From positions 11,917 through 21,800 of the forward strand of contig DDMF01000165.1 in NCBI GenBank assembly GCA_002340515.1: a stretch of 9,884 bases of DNA, in the 5' to 3' direction. The position numbers were made by a program, and so were the translations under genes. Source of the stretch: Rhodobacteraceae bacterium UBA2553. GTDB lineage: Bacteria; Pseudomonadota; Alphaproteobacteria; Rhodobacterales; Rhodobacteraceae. The notes under the pieces are model-generated. The model was not told the DNA's origin. It saw only the letters and a program-made list of their open reading frames with translations, and did no database searches. Positions within the stretch are counted from its first letter, which is position 1, and every line of letters begins with the position of its first letter. Below, piece after piece: positions 1 to 6,404 of this stretch.

Positions 1-459
1 CGCAGCCGCAGCCGAAAGCTCGGATGCCATCAGGTCATCGCCCAATCCACGGGTCGCGCTGAGCACGCCACCACGTAACGTGACGCTCTGCCCCTGCGCG
101 CTCATCCAGGTTTGATATTGGCCATTGGTTTGCACGGGGGTCATCGCAGACACCGCCGCATTTCTTTCGCGAACGACCAATGCGATCGGGCCGGGCGTGG
201 CGGCCAGTGCGCCGCGCACCACTTTATCTGTGTCACCCGCTTTCGGGGCCGCCGCCGTGGCAGATTTATCCGCCCCACCCGCGACCGAGCTAACTTTTTT
301 CACAACGCCACTGCCGATCCCTTTGACCAGCCCTCCCCACATCCGCGGGAGCTGTGTTGTTTTCTGGTCAGAACCACAAGCCGTTAAGCCCACGACCATT
401 GCCGTCGCGACGCAAATACTCTTCGTTTTGCTCGCCTTCAAAAAACCAGTACGCATCAT
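1..459 (-). CDS. yjbF: YjbF/GfcB-family exopolysaccharide lipoprotein (partial, 3' end outside window)
   Basis: This is the first 153 codons of an outer-membrane lipoprotein; the C-terminus lies beyond position 1. The protein begins MMRTGF and has a basic N-region, a hydrophobic stretch and a lipobox LTAC, so Cys28 is the predicted lipidation site. Gly-Ser at +2/+3 gives no inner-membrane retention signal. A low-complexity Ala/Lys linker follows. Residues 115-146 (YQTWMSAQGQ, TLRGGVLSATRGLGDDLM) match the conserved core of the YjbF/GfcB family, which works with YjbH/GfcD in exopolysaccharide or group 4 capsule export. Two in-frame ATG codons are adjacent (459 and 456). The first gives an ATGA overlap with the yjbH stop; the second sits slightly better behind GGAG at 463-460. 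Translational coupling to yjbH is likely. The family is usually about 220 residues, so roughly a third is missing here. The family call is firm; the polymer handled is unknown. Confidence 0.88.
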   Translation of the reverse strand, partial: MMRTGFLKASKTKSICVATAMVVGLTACGSDQKTTQLPRMWGGLVKGIGSGVVKKVSSVAGGADKSATAAAPKAGDTDKVVRGALAATPGPIALVVRERNAAVSAMTPVQTNGQYQTWMSAQGQSVTLRGGVLSATRGLGDDLMASELSAAAA

Positions 460-2564
460 CTCCAGAATTTCCCCCAACGCGACGCCAGCGCATCACCGTG
501 GCCATCATTGACCCACTCAAACAACCGACCATCAACCTCAAGCCTTGCCCCGCCATCACGGGCCAGCGACTGGATATCCGTAATGGATTTCCCTTTTGAG
601 GGTTGGCCAAGCGCCCATTCAAGAGGAATGGTAAAGCGGATTCCTTTGTCGAAAGAGCCTTCGCCATATTCCTCTGCAGAAATATTCGTAACCGTCGCAT
701 AGGCGCCAACGGTCCAGCCATTGTTAAACTTACGATCAACCGCCAAGGTCGCACCCCAATCCCCTGCAAGGTATTTCCCTGCGTGAACCTCGGTCGTAAA
801 ACCGTTGCTCCAATCATAATAGGCTGACACATGCCCGGTTGTTGTGCTGTAGTCTTGAAACCCAAAGAGCTGATCATAATCGCGTTGTTTGACCCAAGCC
901 ACTTCGGCACCAAATGCCAAGCGGCTATCAACGGGTTTCCAAAGCACCTCGGCCGAAACACCACCAAACATCTGCTCCAGATAACCGACCGTCACGCGAC
1001 TATAAAGGTTTTTGGCGGGGCGCGCATACCACGCAGCCGTCAGATGTTCGATCGCAGGGTCGCCCTGCTGTGCATAAATCGGCCCATGGGTCCGCACAGG
1101 TTGGATATTAGATGGTGCAACTTCACCCGTTCCGATATTGCCCCATATAGCTTTTGTAATCGCACCGGACAAAATCAAACTTGGCGTAATTTCATAACTG
1201 GCCGCAGCTCTAACCCCAAACTCCGTCCGAACCGGATTGTCCGGATCAAAAAGGCTCAGCTCAGCATAAGGTGTCAAGGACCATTTGAACCGTGGGAAAA
1301 TATCCGGGGTTCGCACAAGTTCCCCGTCACGCAAATTCGCTTCGGAAATTACAGCTTGATCAAAAATCGCTGCCGAGGATGCATTTTCCAGTCGCTCCAC
1401 ATCCGTGCGCTTCACAGTCACTGTCGAAAGAGGCAGCCCCCTTTCACTCAACGTGATCCGGAACGTCTCAACGGATGGCGGCATAACCCGCGTCAACAAC
1501 CGTGTTGCACGACCAACGGCCTGTGCCGGTGAGAAGTAGCGATTGTTGATCACCCGCAACTCGACCGAATTCCCCGACAGGGCCATAGCTTCTAGGCCTT
1601 GCCCATCTTTAGCGAGTTCATCGGCCAGTAGCTTTTGCAGGTCTGTTTTATTGGTTGGGTCAGACACCCAATCCGCTGACCACGTTTGTGCATCATAGGT
1701 CGGGCGCGGTGCCACAGGCAGAGGGGCTTTTTCCAACCCTGAACGCGCAGCCGGACGACGTGCATTGAATTGCAACGTCATCTGCGCCCCAAGGGTTTCA
1801 CCATTCAGGTAAAATAGGCTCAAGTTTGTGATGGGCGACAGCTTGTAGTCTATGCCAAAGTTCAAGGGGGATTTGTTTTCCAGGATCCCCACATCCACCT
1901 CGCGCGCATAAGTATCGGATGAGTATTCCGCCTTTAGGGTCAGCTTGTCGTTGACCTTATAAGAGACACCACCAAACGGTGCAAAGTCACCACGGAACCA
2001 TTGTCCCGTTGTCAGCGTGCCACCCTCGCCATAGTCCAGTTCGGGGCGCGAACCAAGCGATCCAATTGGATTGCGGCTTCCGAGACGCCCCCAACCGATA
2101 CCACCGGTCACGCGCAAGCGGTTCTCCATAAAGGATTTGGTCGCGACGATATATTCGCTGGAATACACTCCTGTGCCGATAAAGTCGTTCAACCCAACCG
2201 AAACCGCTGGCAGGTACTTGCTTTCATTCAACAGACGGAAGCGCACATCAAAGCTGCGGTCAAAGTAATCATAGGCTCCACCTCCGCCAAAATCGGCCAG
2301 CTTGGTATAACGGAAACTCGCGGTGATACGTGGCGAGACCTGAAACGTCAGCGCGCCCCGCGCTTGTGGCCCGTATTGCATATACGACAGCACAAATTCA
2401 CTGTCGGGCGCGACTTCGGCCGTGGGAAGATCCACCAGACCGGGCAGGCCCGAGATATTGTAAGACGTGGAAACCGTGCTGATTTCAGCCACCGCCAGAT
2501 TTGGCAAAGCGGCCATAATGGCCCAGATTGCCAGAGATTTAGTTGCGCGCCCCCGCATGACCAT
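456..2564 (-). CDS. yjbH: YjbH/GfcD-family outer-membrane exopolysaccharide protein
   Basis: The product is 702 residues, close to the roughly 700 of E. coli YjbH. A Sec signal peptide is clear: basic start, hydrophobic core, and probable cleavage after AVA at residue 26. The mature protein alternates short aromatic/polar strands (for example SFRYTKLADFGGGG, FDRSFDVRFRLL), as expected of an outer-membrane beta-barrel. The C-terminal part has the family hallmarks: YGEGSFDKG at 633-641, LARDGG at 667-672, and a terminal Trp-Arg. The family is tied to exopolysaccharide or group 4 capsule secretion (yjbEFGH, gfcABCDE), but its exact role is not settled. It is the first gene of a minus-strand pair and overlaps the lipoprotein gene by 4 bp. 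Start choice is uncertain: ATG 2564 and ATG 2558 both precede the signal peptide, and the best purine-rich stretch is about 20 nt upstream of the first. Confidence 0.9.
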   Translation of the reverse strand: MVMRGRATKSLAIWAIMAALPNLAVAEISTVSTSYNISGLPGLVDLPTAEVAPDSEFVLSYMQYGPQARGALTFQVSPRITASFRYTKLADFGGGGAYDYFDRSFDVRFRLLNESKYLPAVSVGLNDFIGTGVYSSEYIVATKSFMENRLRVTGGIGWGRLGSRNPIGSLGSRPELDYGEGGTLTTGQWFRGDFAPFGGVSYKVNDKLTLKAEYSSDTYAREVDVGILENKSPLNFGIDYKLSPITNLSLFYLNGETLGAQMTLQFNARRPAARSGLEKAPLPVAPRPTYDAQTWSADWVSDPTNKTDLQKLLADELAKDGQGLEAMALSGNSVELRVINNRYFSPAQAVGRATRLLTRVMPPSVETFRITLSERGLPLSTVTVKRTDVERLENASSAAIFDQAVISEANLRDGELVRTPDIFPRFKWSLTPYAELSLFDPDNPVRTEFGVRAAASYEITPSLILSGAITKAIWGNIGTGEVAPSNIQPVRTHGPIYAQQGDPAIEHLTAAWYARPAKNLYSRVTVGYLEQMFGGVSAEVLWKPVDSRLAFGAEVAWVKQRDYDQLFGFQDYSTTTGHVSAYYDWSNGFTTEVHAGKYLAGDWGATLAVDRKFNNGWTVGAYATVTNISAEEYGEGSFDKGIRFTIPLEWALGQPSKGKSITDIQSLARDGGARLEVDGRLFEWVNDGHGDALASRWGKFWR

Positions 2565-2789
2565 AATCCGTGTTAAGTAAAGTTCCCCCCTCCTTACAGG
2601 AAGGCAAGTGCGAAAGCATCCTCAAACGCCTGAATTTACAATTTCCGCGCAGAATGTCGCCAAAATGCAAGAGCCCCTCGCACGCTTCCCTTGCGTCGCA
2701 GGCACATATTGTAACGCCACGTTACCTGCGTGCCCGGAAATGGCGTCGCTATAGTCATAGATAAGCCAACAAATACGTGAGAGCGCACC
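2565..2789. promoter_or_regulatory. Divergent control region between yjbH and the acyl-CoA dehydrogenase gene
   Basis: This 225-bp gene-free stretch separates two divergently transcribed units and should hold both promoters. On the plus strand a -10-like TATAGT lies at 2750-2755, which would start transcription near 2762, about 28 nt before the dehydrogenase ATG. No convincing -35 box stands at the matching distance, so activator dependence is possible. The dehydrogenase ribosome site is weak (GAGAG around 2779-2783). On the minus strand I could not pick a promoter with confidence. A purine-rich AAGGAGGGGGG (2595-2585 read leftward) precedes yjbH but is too far from its ATG to be an ordinary ribosome site. 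The dyad inside the region is listed separately. Confidence 0.6.
2711..2725. promoter_or_regulatory. Perfect dyad GTAACG-CCA-CGTTAC, candidate operator
   Basis: The sequence is a perfect inverted repeat of 6-bp arms around a 3-bp centre. Its centre (2718) is about 44 bp upstream of the start site implied by TATAGT at 2750-2755, so it would cover or abut the -35 region of the dehydrogenase promoter. Two further short inverted pairs flank it: CGCAGG 2697-2702 with CCTGCG 2725-2730, and GGCAC 2701-2705 with GTGCC 2730-2734. A dimeric regulator of fatty-acid or branched-acid catabolism is the simplest reading, but the site does not match a consensus I can name with confidence. It could equally serve the divergent polysaccharide genes. 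Confidence 0.45.
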
Positions 2790-3947
2790 ATGACCCTGAT
2801 CACCCAAACCACCCCCTGGGCCACCGACGAACACCGCATGTACGCCGAAATGGCCAACCGCTTCTTCGCCGACGAACTGGCCCCGAACATCGAACGCTGG
2901 GTGGAGCAAGGCATCGTTGATCGCGAGTTTTGGCACAAAGCGGGCGAGTTTGGCATTATGGGCGGCGCCATCGCCGAGGAATACGGCGGCGCGGGTGGCG
3001 ACATGGGGTTTGAGAGCATCACCATCTATGAACAAACCCGCACCGGCGATTGCGGCTGGGGCTACGGCATCCAGTCGATTGTTGTGCATTACATCACCGC
3101 CTACGGCACCGAAGAGCAAAAACAGCGCTGGTTGCCGGGGCTGGCCTCGGGCGAGATTGTCGGCGCCATTGCCATGACCGAACCGGGGACGGGATCCGAC
3201 CTTCAGGCGGTGCGCACACGGGTGGAAAAAGACGGAAACCAGTATAAAATCAACGGCTCCAAGATTTTCATCACCAACGGCCAAGCCGCTGATTTGATCA
3301 TCACGGTTTGCAAAACGGACCCCGATGCAGGATCCAAAGGCGTGTCGCTGATTGTGGTCGAAGCGGATCAGACCGAAGGCTTCACCCGCGGCAAAAACCT
3401 GAAAAAACTGGGCATGAAAGGCAACGACACCTCGGAATTATTCTACCAGGACGTCAAAGTCCCCCTGACCAACCTGCTGGGATCGGAAGAGGGGCAAGGG
3501 TTTTATCAATTGATGAAACAGCTCCCGTGGGAGCGATTACTGATTGCGATCCAAGCCCTTGGTGCCATTGATTTCGCGCTGGAACAGACCGTGGCCTATA
3601 CCCAAGAGCGCAAAGCCTTTGGTCAGCGCGTGATGGATTTTCAGAACACCCGATTTAAACTCGCCGAATGCAAAACCAAAGCCGAAGTGTTGCGCAGTTT
3701 TGTGAACGATTGCATCGCGCGGCTGATCGACGGCACGCTGGATGCGCCAACCGCATCCATGGCGAAATATTACGGGTCGGAAATCCAGAACGAGATTATG
3801 CACGAATGCCTGCAACTGTTTGGCGGTTATGGCTATATGACCGAATATCCCATCGCGCGGCTTTATGCGGATGCGCGGGTTCAGATGATTTATGGTGGGA
3901 CAAATGAGATCATGAAGGAACTCATTGCCCGCTCTATTGATGTCTGA
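2790..3947 (+). CDS. Acyl-CoA dehydrogenase, long-chain/isovaleryl type
   Basis: This 385-residue FAD enzyme catalyses alpha,beta-dehydrogenation of an acyl-CoA thioester in the cytoplasm and passes electrons to ETF. The order is the standard fold: an N-terminal helical domain, the middle beta domain with AMTEPGTGSD (128-137) and KIFITNG (158-164) around the flavin, and a C-terminal helical domain with QERKAFGQ (272-279) and LFGGYGY. In short- and medium-chain enzymes the catalytic Glu sits in a YEGT motif near the C-terminus. Here that motif is YGGT (368-371), with Gly in place of Glu. Instead Glu248 in LPWERLLIA occupies the position used by long-chain and isovaleryl-CoA dehydrogenases, whose C-terminus (YGGTNEIMKELIAR) it also shares. 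The length is normal for the family. A racemase-like gene follows 77 bp downstream, which favours a branched acyl-CoA substrate (inference). Confidence 0.93.
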   Translation: MTLITQTTPWATDEHRMYAEMANRFFADELAPNIERWVEQGIVDREFWHKAGEFGIMGGAIAEEYGGAGGDMGFESITIYEQTRTGDCGWGYGIQSIVVHYITAYGTEEQKQRWLPGLASGEIVGAIAMTEPGTGSDLQAVRTRVEKDGNQYKINGSKIFITNGQAADLIITVCKTDPDAGSKGVSLIVVEADQTEGFTRGKNLKKLGMKGNDTSELFYQDVKVPLTNLLGSEEGQGFYQLMKQLPWERLLIAIQALGAIDFALEQTVAYTQERKAFGQRVMDFQNTRFKLAECKTKAEVLRSFVNDCIARLIDGTLDAPTASMAKYYGSEIQNEIMHECLQLFGGYGYMTEYPIARLYADARVQMIYGGTNEIMKELIARSIDV

Positions 3948-3965
3948 CGGGTTGAGCGGTTGGAA

Positions 3966-4010
3966 AAGGGGCTCTGCCCCTTGAACCCCGAGATATTTAT
4001 AACAAGAAAA
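3966..4010 (+). repeat. Hairpin AAGGGGC-TCT-GCCCCTT plus CCCCGAGATATTTATAA tail, Rhodobacteraceae-type intergenic element
   Basis: A perfect 7-bp stem (3966-3972 with 3976-3982) around a TCT loop is followed by TGAACCCCGAGATATTTATAACAAG. I recall very similar GGGGC-N3-GCCCC…CCCCGAGATATTT segments scattered between genes in Rhodobacteraceae genomes, so this is probably a copy of a dispersed REP-like element rather than a unique site. The stem has no U-run after it, so a strong rho-independent terminator is unlikely. It sits between the dehydrogenase and racemase-like genes, where it could stabilise the upstream mRNA end or tune read-through. Only one copy is visible here. Confidence 0.55.
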
Positions 4011-4013
4011 AGC

Positions 4014-4018
4014 AGGAG
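4014..4018 (+). promoter_or_regulatory. Shine-Dalgarno AGGAG for the racemase-like gene
   Basis: AGGAG lies 6 nt before the ATG at 4025, a near-ideal ribosome site that fixes this start. It lies directly after the tail of the hairpin element. The gene is therefore equipped for efficient independent translation despite the 77-bp gap from the dehydrogenase. Confidence 0.8.
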
Positions 4019-4024
4019 CAAGAG

Positions 4025-5116
4025 ATGTCAGGTCATGGCCCCCTTTCAGGCGTAAAGGTTATTGAAATTCAAGGCCTTGGCCCCACACCATTCGCCGCCA
4101 TGTGGCTTGCGGATATGGGCGCGGATGTGGTGCGGATTGAACGGCCAAACCTTAAACCTCTGATCCCGCAAAAAGTGGATGTGCTGAACCGGGGGCGCGG
4201 GTTTGTCGCGCTGGATTTGAAGTCCGGGGGCGACCGTGACGTGGCGCGAGACCTGATCAACAGCGCCGATATGCTGATCGAAGGGATGCGCCCCGGCGTG
4301 ATGGAGCGTCTGGGCCTTGGCCCCGGTGATTTTCCCGACAATCCCAAGCTGGTCTACGGGCGTATGACCGGATGGGGGCAATCCGGCCCGCTGGCGCAAT
4401 CCGCCGGGCATGACATCAATTACATCGCCATTACCGGCGCGCTTCATGCCATTGGCGGCACGCATCCGGTGCCCCCTTTGAACTTGATTGGTGATTTCGG
4501 CGGCGGCGCGATGTATCTGGTGTCTGGCATGTTGGCCGCTCTGCATGGCGCGGAGCGGTCAGGCAAAGGCCAGGTGGTGGACGCGGCCATCAGTGACGGC
4601 ACCGCGCATCTGATGGCGATGATTTATTCCATGTATGGGTCCGGGATTTGGGCGGATGAACGCGAAGCGAACCTACTTGATGGTGGTGCGCCGTTTTACA
4701 CCACCTACCAATGTGCGTGCGGCGGGCATATGTCGGTGGGCGCGCTTGAGGCGAAATTCTATGCGGAATTTGTGGATCGGATTGGCTTGTCAGGTGCCGA
4801 TCTTCCGGCGCAAATGGATGTGTCTGGTTGGCCAAAATTACGTGCCGCGTTTGCCGCCAGGTTCCTTGAGAAATCCCGCGACGGTTGGGCGGCGCTTTTG
4901 GACGGCACCGACGCCTGCTGCGCCCCGGTTCTGTCCTTGGCCGAGGCCGCAAGCCATCCCCACAATCAAGCGCGGGGAAGTTTCACCCAGATCGCAGAAG
5001 TCACCCAACCATCCGCCGCCCCACAATTGTCAGACACCCCCGGATCGGCCCGCGCGGGGGAGGAACCGGAACCACAATCGGTGGAGGAGGTTTTGGTGCG
5101 TTGGGGCGTGCGTTGA
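4025..5116 (+). CDS. CaiB/BaiF-family protein, alpha-methylacyl-CoA racemase-like
   Basis: The 363-residue product belongs to the family III CoA-transferase fold. Its closest resemblance is to alpha-methylacyl-CoA racemase, which interconverts (R)- and (S)-2-methylacyl-CoA. Visible marks are PTPFAAMWLADMGADVVRIERP near the N-terminus, AGHDINYIAITGAL, NLIGDFGGGAMYL, GKGQVVDAAI, and LDGGAPFYTTYQ followed by VGALEAKFY. His129, Asp157 and Glu242 fall where the catalytic His, Asp and Glu of the mycobacterial racemase MCR lie (His126, Asp156, Glu241). True CoA-transferases of this superfamily share the Asp but generally not the GHDINY context. Length matches the racemases (about 360-380). The upstream dehydrogenase gene supports a role in branched-acyl-CoA beta-oxidation, since such dehydrogenases use the (S) isomer (established knowledge). 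CoA-transferase activity remains a less likely alternative. Confidence 0.88.
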   Translation: MSGHGPLSGVKVIEIQGLGPTPFAAMWLADMGADVVRIERPNLKPLIPQKVDVLNRGRGFVALDLKSGGDRDVARDLINSADMLIEGMRPGVMERLGLGPGDFPDNPKLVYGRMTGWGQSGPLAQSAGHDINYIAITGALHAIGGTHPVPPLNLIGDFGGGAMYLVSGMLAALHGAERSGKGQVVDAAISDGTAHLMAMIYSMYGSGIWADEREANLLDGGAPFYTTYQCACGGHMSVGALEAKFYAEFVDRIGLSGADLPAQMDVSGWPKLRAAFAARFLEKSRDGWAALLDGTDACCAPVLSLAEAASHPHNQARGSFTQIAEVTQPSAAPQLSDTPGSARAGEEPEPQSVEEVLVRWGVR

Positions 5117-5119
5117 CCG

Positions 5120-5215
5120 ATAAAACGGCAGTTTAAACAGTTTAATGTTTTGCTGTTTGGACCTTTAAAGAGTTTACAGTTTTGCCATTTCAAACATTAA
5201 ACTCTTTACAGTTTT
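5120..5215. repeat. Three tandem diverged 32-bp units, each with a TAAA-NNN-TTTA dyad
   Basis: Units at 5120-5151, 5152-5183 and 5184-5215 align without gaps. All three share the 19-nt core TTAAANNNTTTANNGTTTT (5133-5151, 5165-5183, 5197-5215). The 11-bp dyads TAAACAGTTTA (5134-5144), TAAAGAGTTTA (5166-5176) and TAAACTCTTTA (5198-5208) are exactly 32 bp apart, close to three helical turns. By my count the second and third units agree at 23 of 32 positions, the first and second at 19, and the first and third at 17. GC content over 5121-5220 is 30%, well below the flanking genes. The stretch lies between convergent gene ends, so it is not an ordinary promoter. Function is unknown; candidates are a bidirectional terminator, a protein-binding array, or a relic of tandem duplication. 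Confidence 0.7.
5123..5208. terminator. Possible bidirectional terminator hairpins between convergent genes
   Basis: Two stems can form in rightward RNA. One pairs AAACGGCA (5123-5130) with TGCTGTTT (5151-5158), with one G-U pair and an inner AAACA/TGTTT stem (5135-5139 with 5146-5150). The other pairs TAAAGAGTTTA (5166-5176) with TAAACTCTTTA (5198-5208) across a 21-nt loop and is followed by ACAGTTTT. A competing long-range stem, GTTTAATGTTT (5140-5150) with AAACATTAAAC (5192-5202), excludes both. All stems are AT-rich and therefore weak, so this is a positional inference from two genes ending here more than a textbook terminator. Confidence 0.35.
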
Positions 5216-5234
5216 CACATCACGAAATGCAGCC

Positions 5235-6404
5235 CTATGGCTCGCGAAACGCCTCGCGTGATTTGTAAAGCGGCTTCAGCAAATACTGCAAAATCGTCTT
5301 TTCACCGGTATGCAATTCGACCTGCCCCAACATCCCCGGGCGCATCTCAATCGCCTTTTGTCGGTCGGTCAATTTGGTCAGATCCACACGCACCGACACG
5401 CGGTAATGCGGCGGGATATTGGGGTCGCGTTCGTCTTTGAACGTGTCTGCGGAAATAAAATTTACAGCCCCCTTAAGAGAGCCATAAATCGTGTAATCAT
5501 AAGCAGATAGCTTAATTGTTGCCTCTTGCCCAGGCATCACATTGGCGATGTCTTCGGGCTTAATCTGCGCCTCAACAAACACGTCTTCGTCCAGGGGAAT
5601 GATCTGGAAAATCTCTTCCCCCGGTCGCACAACGCCACCAATGGTGGTCACGCCCATGCTGTTGACAATGCCCCGCATCGGGCTGGTCAGCACGGTGCGG
5701 CTCAATTGGTCTTGGCTTTGCTTCAGGTTTTGCTTCAGCGTGGCCAGTTCCTTCAGCGTGTCCGAATACTCTTGAGCACGGTCTAATTCGGTCTGAGTGA
5801 CCACATCATTGAACCGATTTTCCGCATCACTATGCGCCTTGCGAACCTTGGTAACCTCAATCAGGGCAACGATTTTTTCAGCGTATAAGTCTTCAAGGAC
5901 TTTAAGCTCGCGCACCGTTTCATCCAGCACACGCTTGGCCCCTTCACGACGGCTGACATAGTCACTTTGACGGGCCGCCAAAAGCGCACGTTCCGAGGCT
6001 ACAATATCCGGCGTGCGTGTCGATAACGCCTCTGGAACCACAAAATCAAACTGCCCTTCAAGCTCAGCCTCAAGACGCAAACGACGGATATCCAAGGCGG
6101 AGATTTGGTCCAGAAAATCATCGACGGATGTCTGGAATTCAGTGCCGTAAAGCCGCGCAAGTACGTCGCCGGGCTCAACAATATCGCCGGCTTTTACCAT
6201 CAATTCCGCCAAAATACCGCCTTCAAGGTTTTGGATAATTTGCGGACGAGACGATGAAATCACCGTGCCTTGCCCGCGCACAATTTCATCCACCCAAGCG
6301 AAGGCCGCCCATATAATAAAGGCGATTACGGCCAAAGCCGACAGCCAGATCACCATTGACGGACCCTTGAGGTCTTGCTCGAATTGCGCGTCCAAAGATG
6401 CCAT
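5235..6404 (-). CDS. Type I secretion periplasmic adaptor, HlyD/LapC family
   Basis: This 389-residue membrane-fusion protein would link the inner-membrane ABC exporter to the TolC-like channel. A short cytoplasmic N-terminus precedes one membrane helix (about 17-37). The first half of the lipoyl/barrel-sandwich domain is at 55-85 (QIIQNLEGGILAEL, VKAGDIVEPGDVLARL), and a helical hairpin rich in Glu, Lys, Leu and Arg spans about 90-238. The second lipoyl half is at 239-270 (LTSPMRGIVNSM, GGVVRPGEEIFQIIP). A beta-barrel follows with PEDIANVMPGQEATIKLSAYDY at 283-304. The C-terminus carries the typical GEKTILQYLLKPL (367-379). It is the last gene of the operon. Its ATG shares one base with the ABC gene's TAA (TAATG at 6406-6402) and is preceded by AGGGGGC 7 nt upstream, so translation is probably coupled. 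It is shorter than E. coli HlyD (478 residues), mainly in the coiled coil. Confidence 0.94.
   Translation of the reverse strand: MASLDAQFEQDLKGPSMVIWLSALAVIAFIIWAAFAWVDEIVRGQGTVISSSRPQIIQNLEGGILAELMVKAGDIVEPGDVLARLYGTEFQTSVDDFLDQISALDIRRLRLEAELEGQFDFVVPEALSTRTPDIVASERALLAARQSDYVSRREGAKRVLDETVRELKVLEDLYAEKIVALIEVTKVRKAHSDAENRFNDVVTQTELDRAQEYSDTLKELATLKQNLKQSQDQLSRTVLTSPMRGIVNSMGVTTIGGVVRPGEEIFQIIPLDEDVFVEAQIKPEDIANVMPGQEATIKLSAYDYTIYGSLKGAVNFISADTFKDERDPNIPPHYRVSVRVDLTKLTDRQKAIEMRPGMLGQVELHTGEKTILQYLLKPLYKSREAFREP

Noticed and set aside
368..967. 199-codon minus-strand frame overlapping the yjbH/yjbF junction
   Set aside because: It is an alternative frame across the ends of two recognised genes, with no domain features; the yjbF frame beginning at 459 explains this region.
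831..1532. 233-codon open frame on the plus strand
   Set aside because: It lies wholly antisense within yjbH, and its translation is rich in Arg, His, Cys and Pro without recognisable domains; the yjbH frame has clear family motifs.
2622..3284. 220-codon minus-strand frame covering the divergent region and the dehydrogenase start
   Set aside because: It is antisense to the well-supported dehydrogenase, and its Gly/Ala/His-rich translation is typical of the complement of GC-rich coding DNA.
3966..3982. Classical rho-independent terminator after the dehydrogenase gene
   Set aside because: The stem is strong but is followed by TGAACCCC and not a T-run, so a repeat element fits better.
4635..5123. 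162-codon plus-strand frame inside the racemase-like gene
   Set aside because: It is a shifted frame of the racemase-like protein, whose own frame holds all catalytic motifs; the shifted product is Pro/Arg-rich without a domain.
5131..5138. GTTTAAAC 8-bp palindrome as an independent site
   Set aside because: It is explained as part of the first repeat unit; the other two units do not keep it as a palindrome.
5120..5215. CRISPR array
   Set aside because: The 32-bp units are contiguous with no spacers and differ strongly from one another, and no cas gene is nearby.
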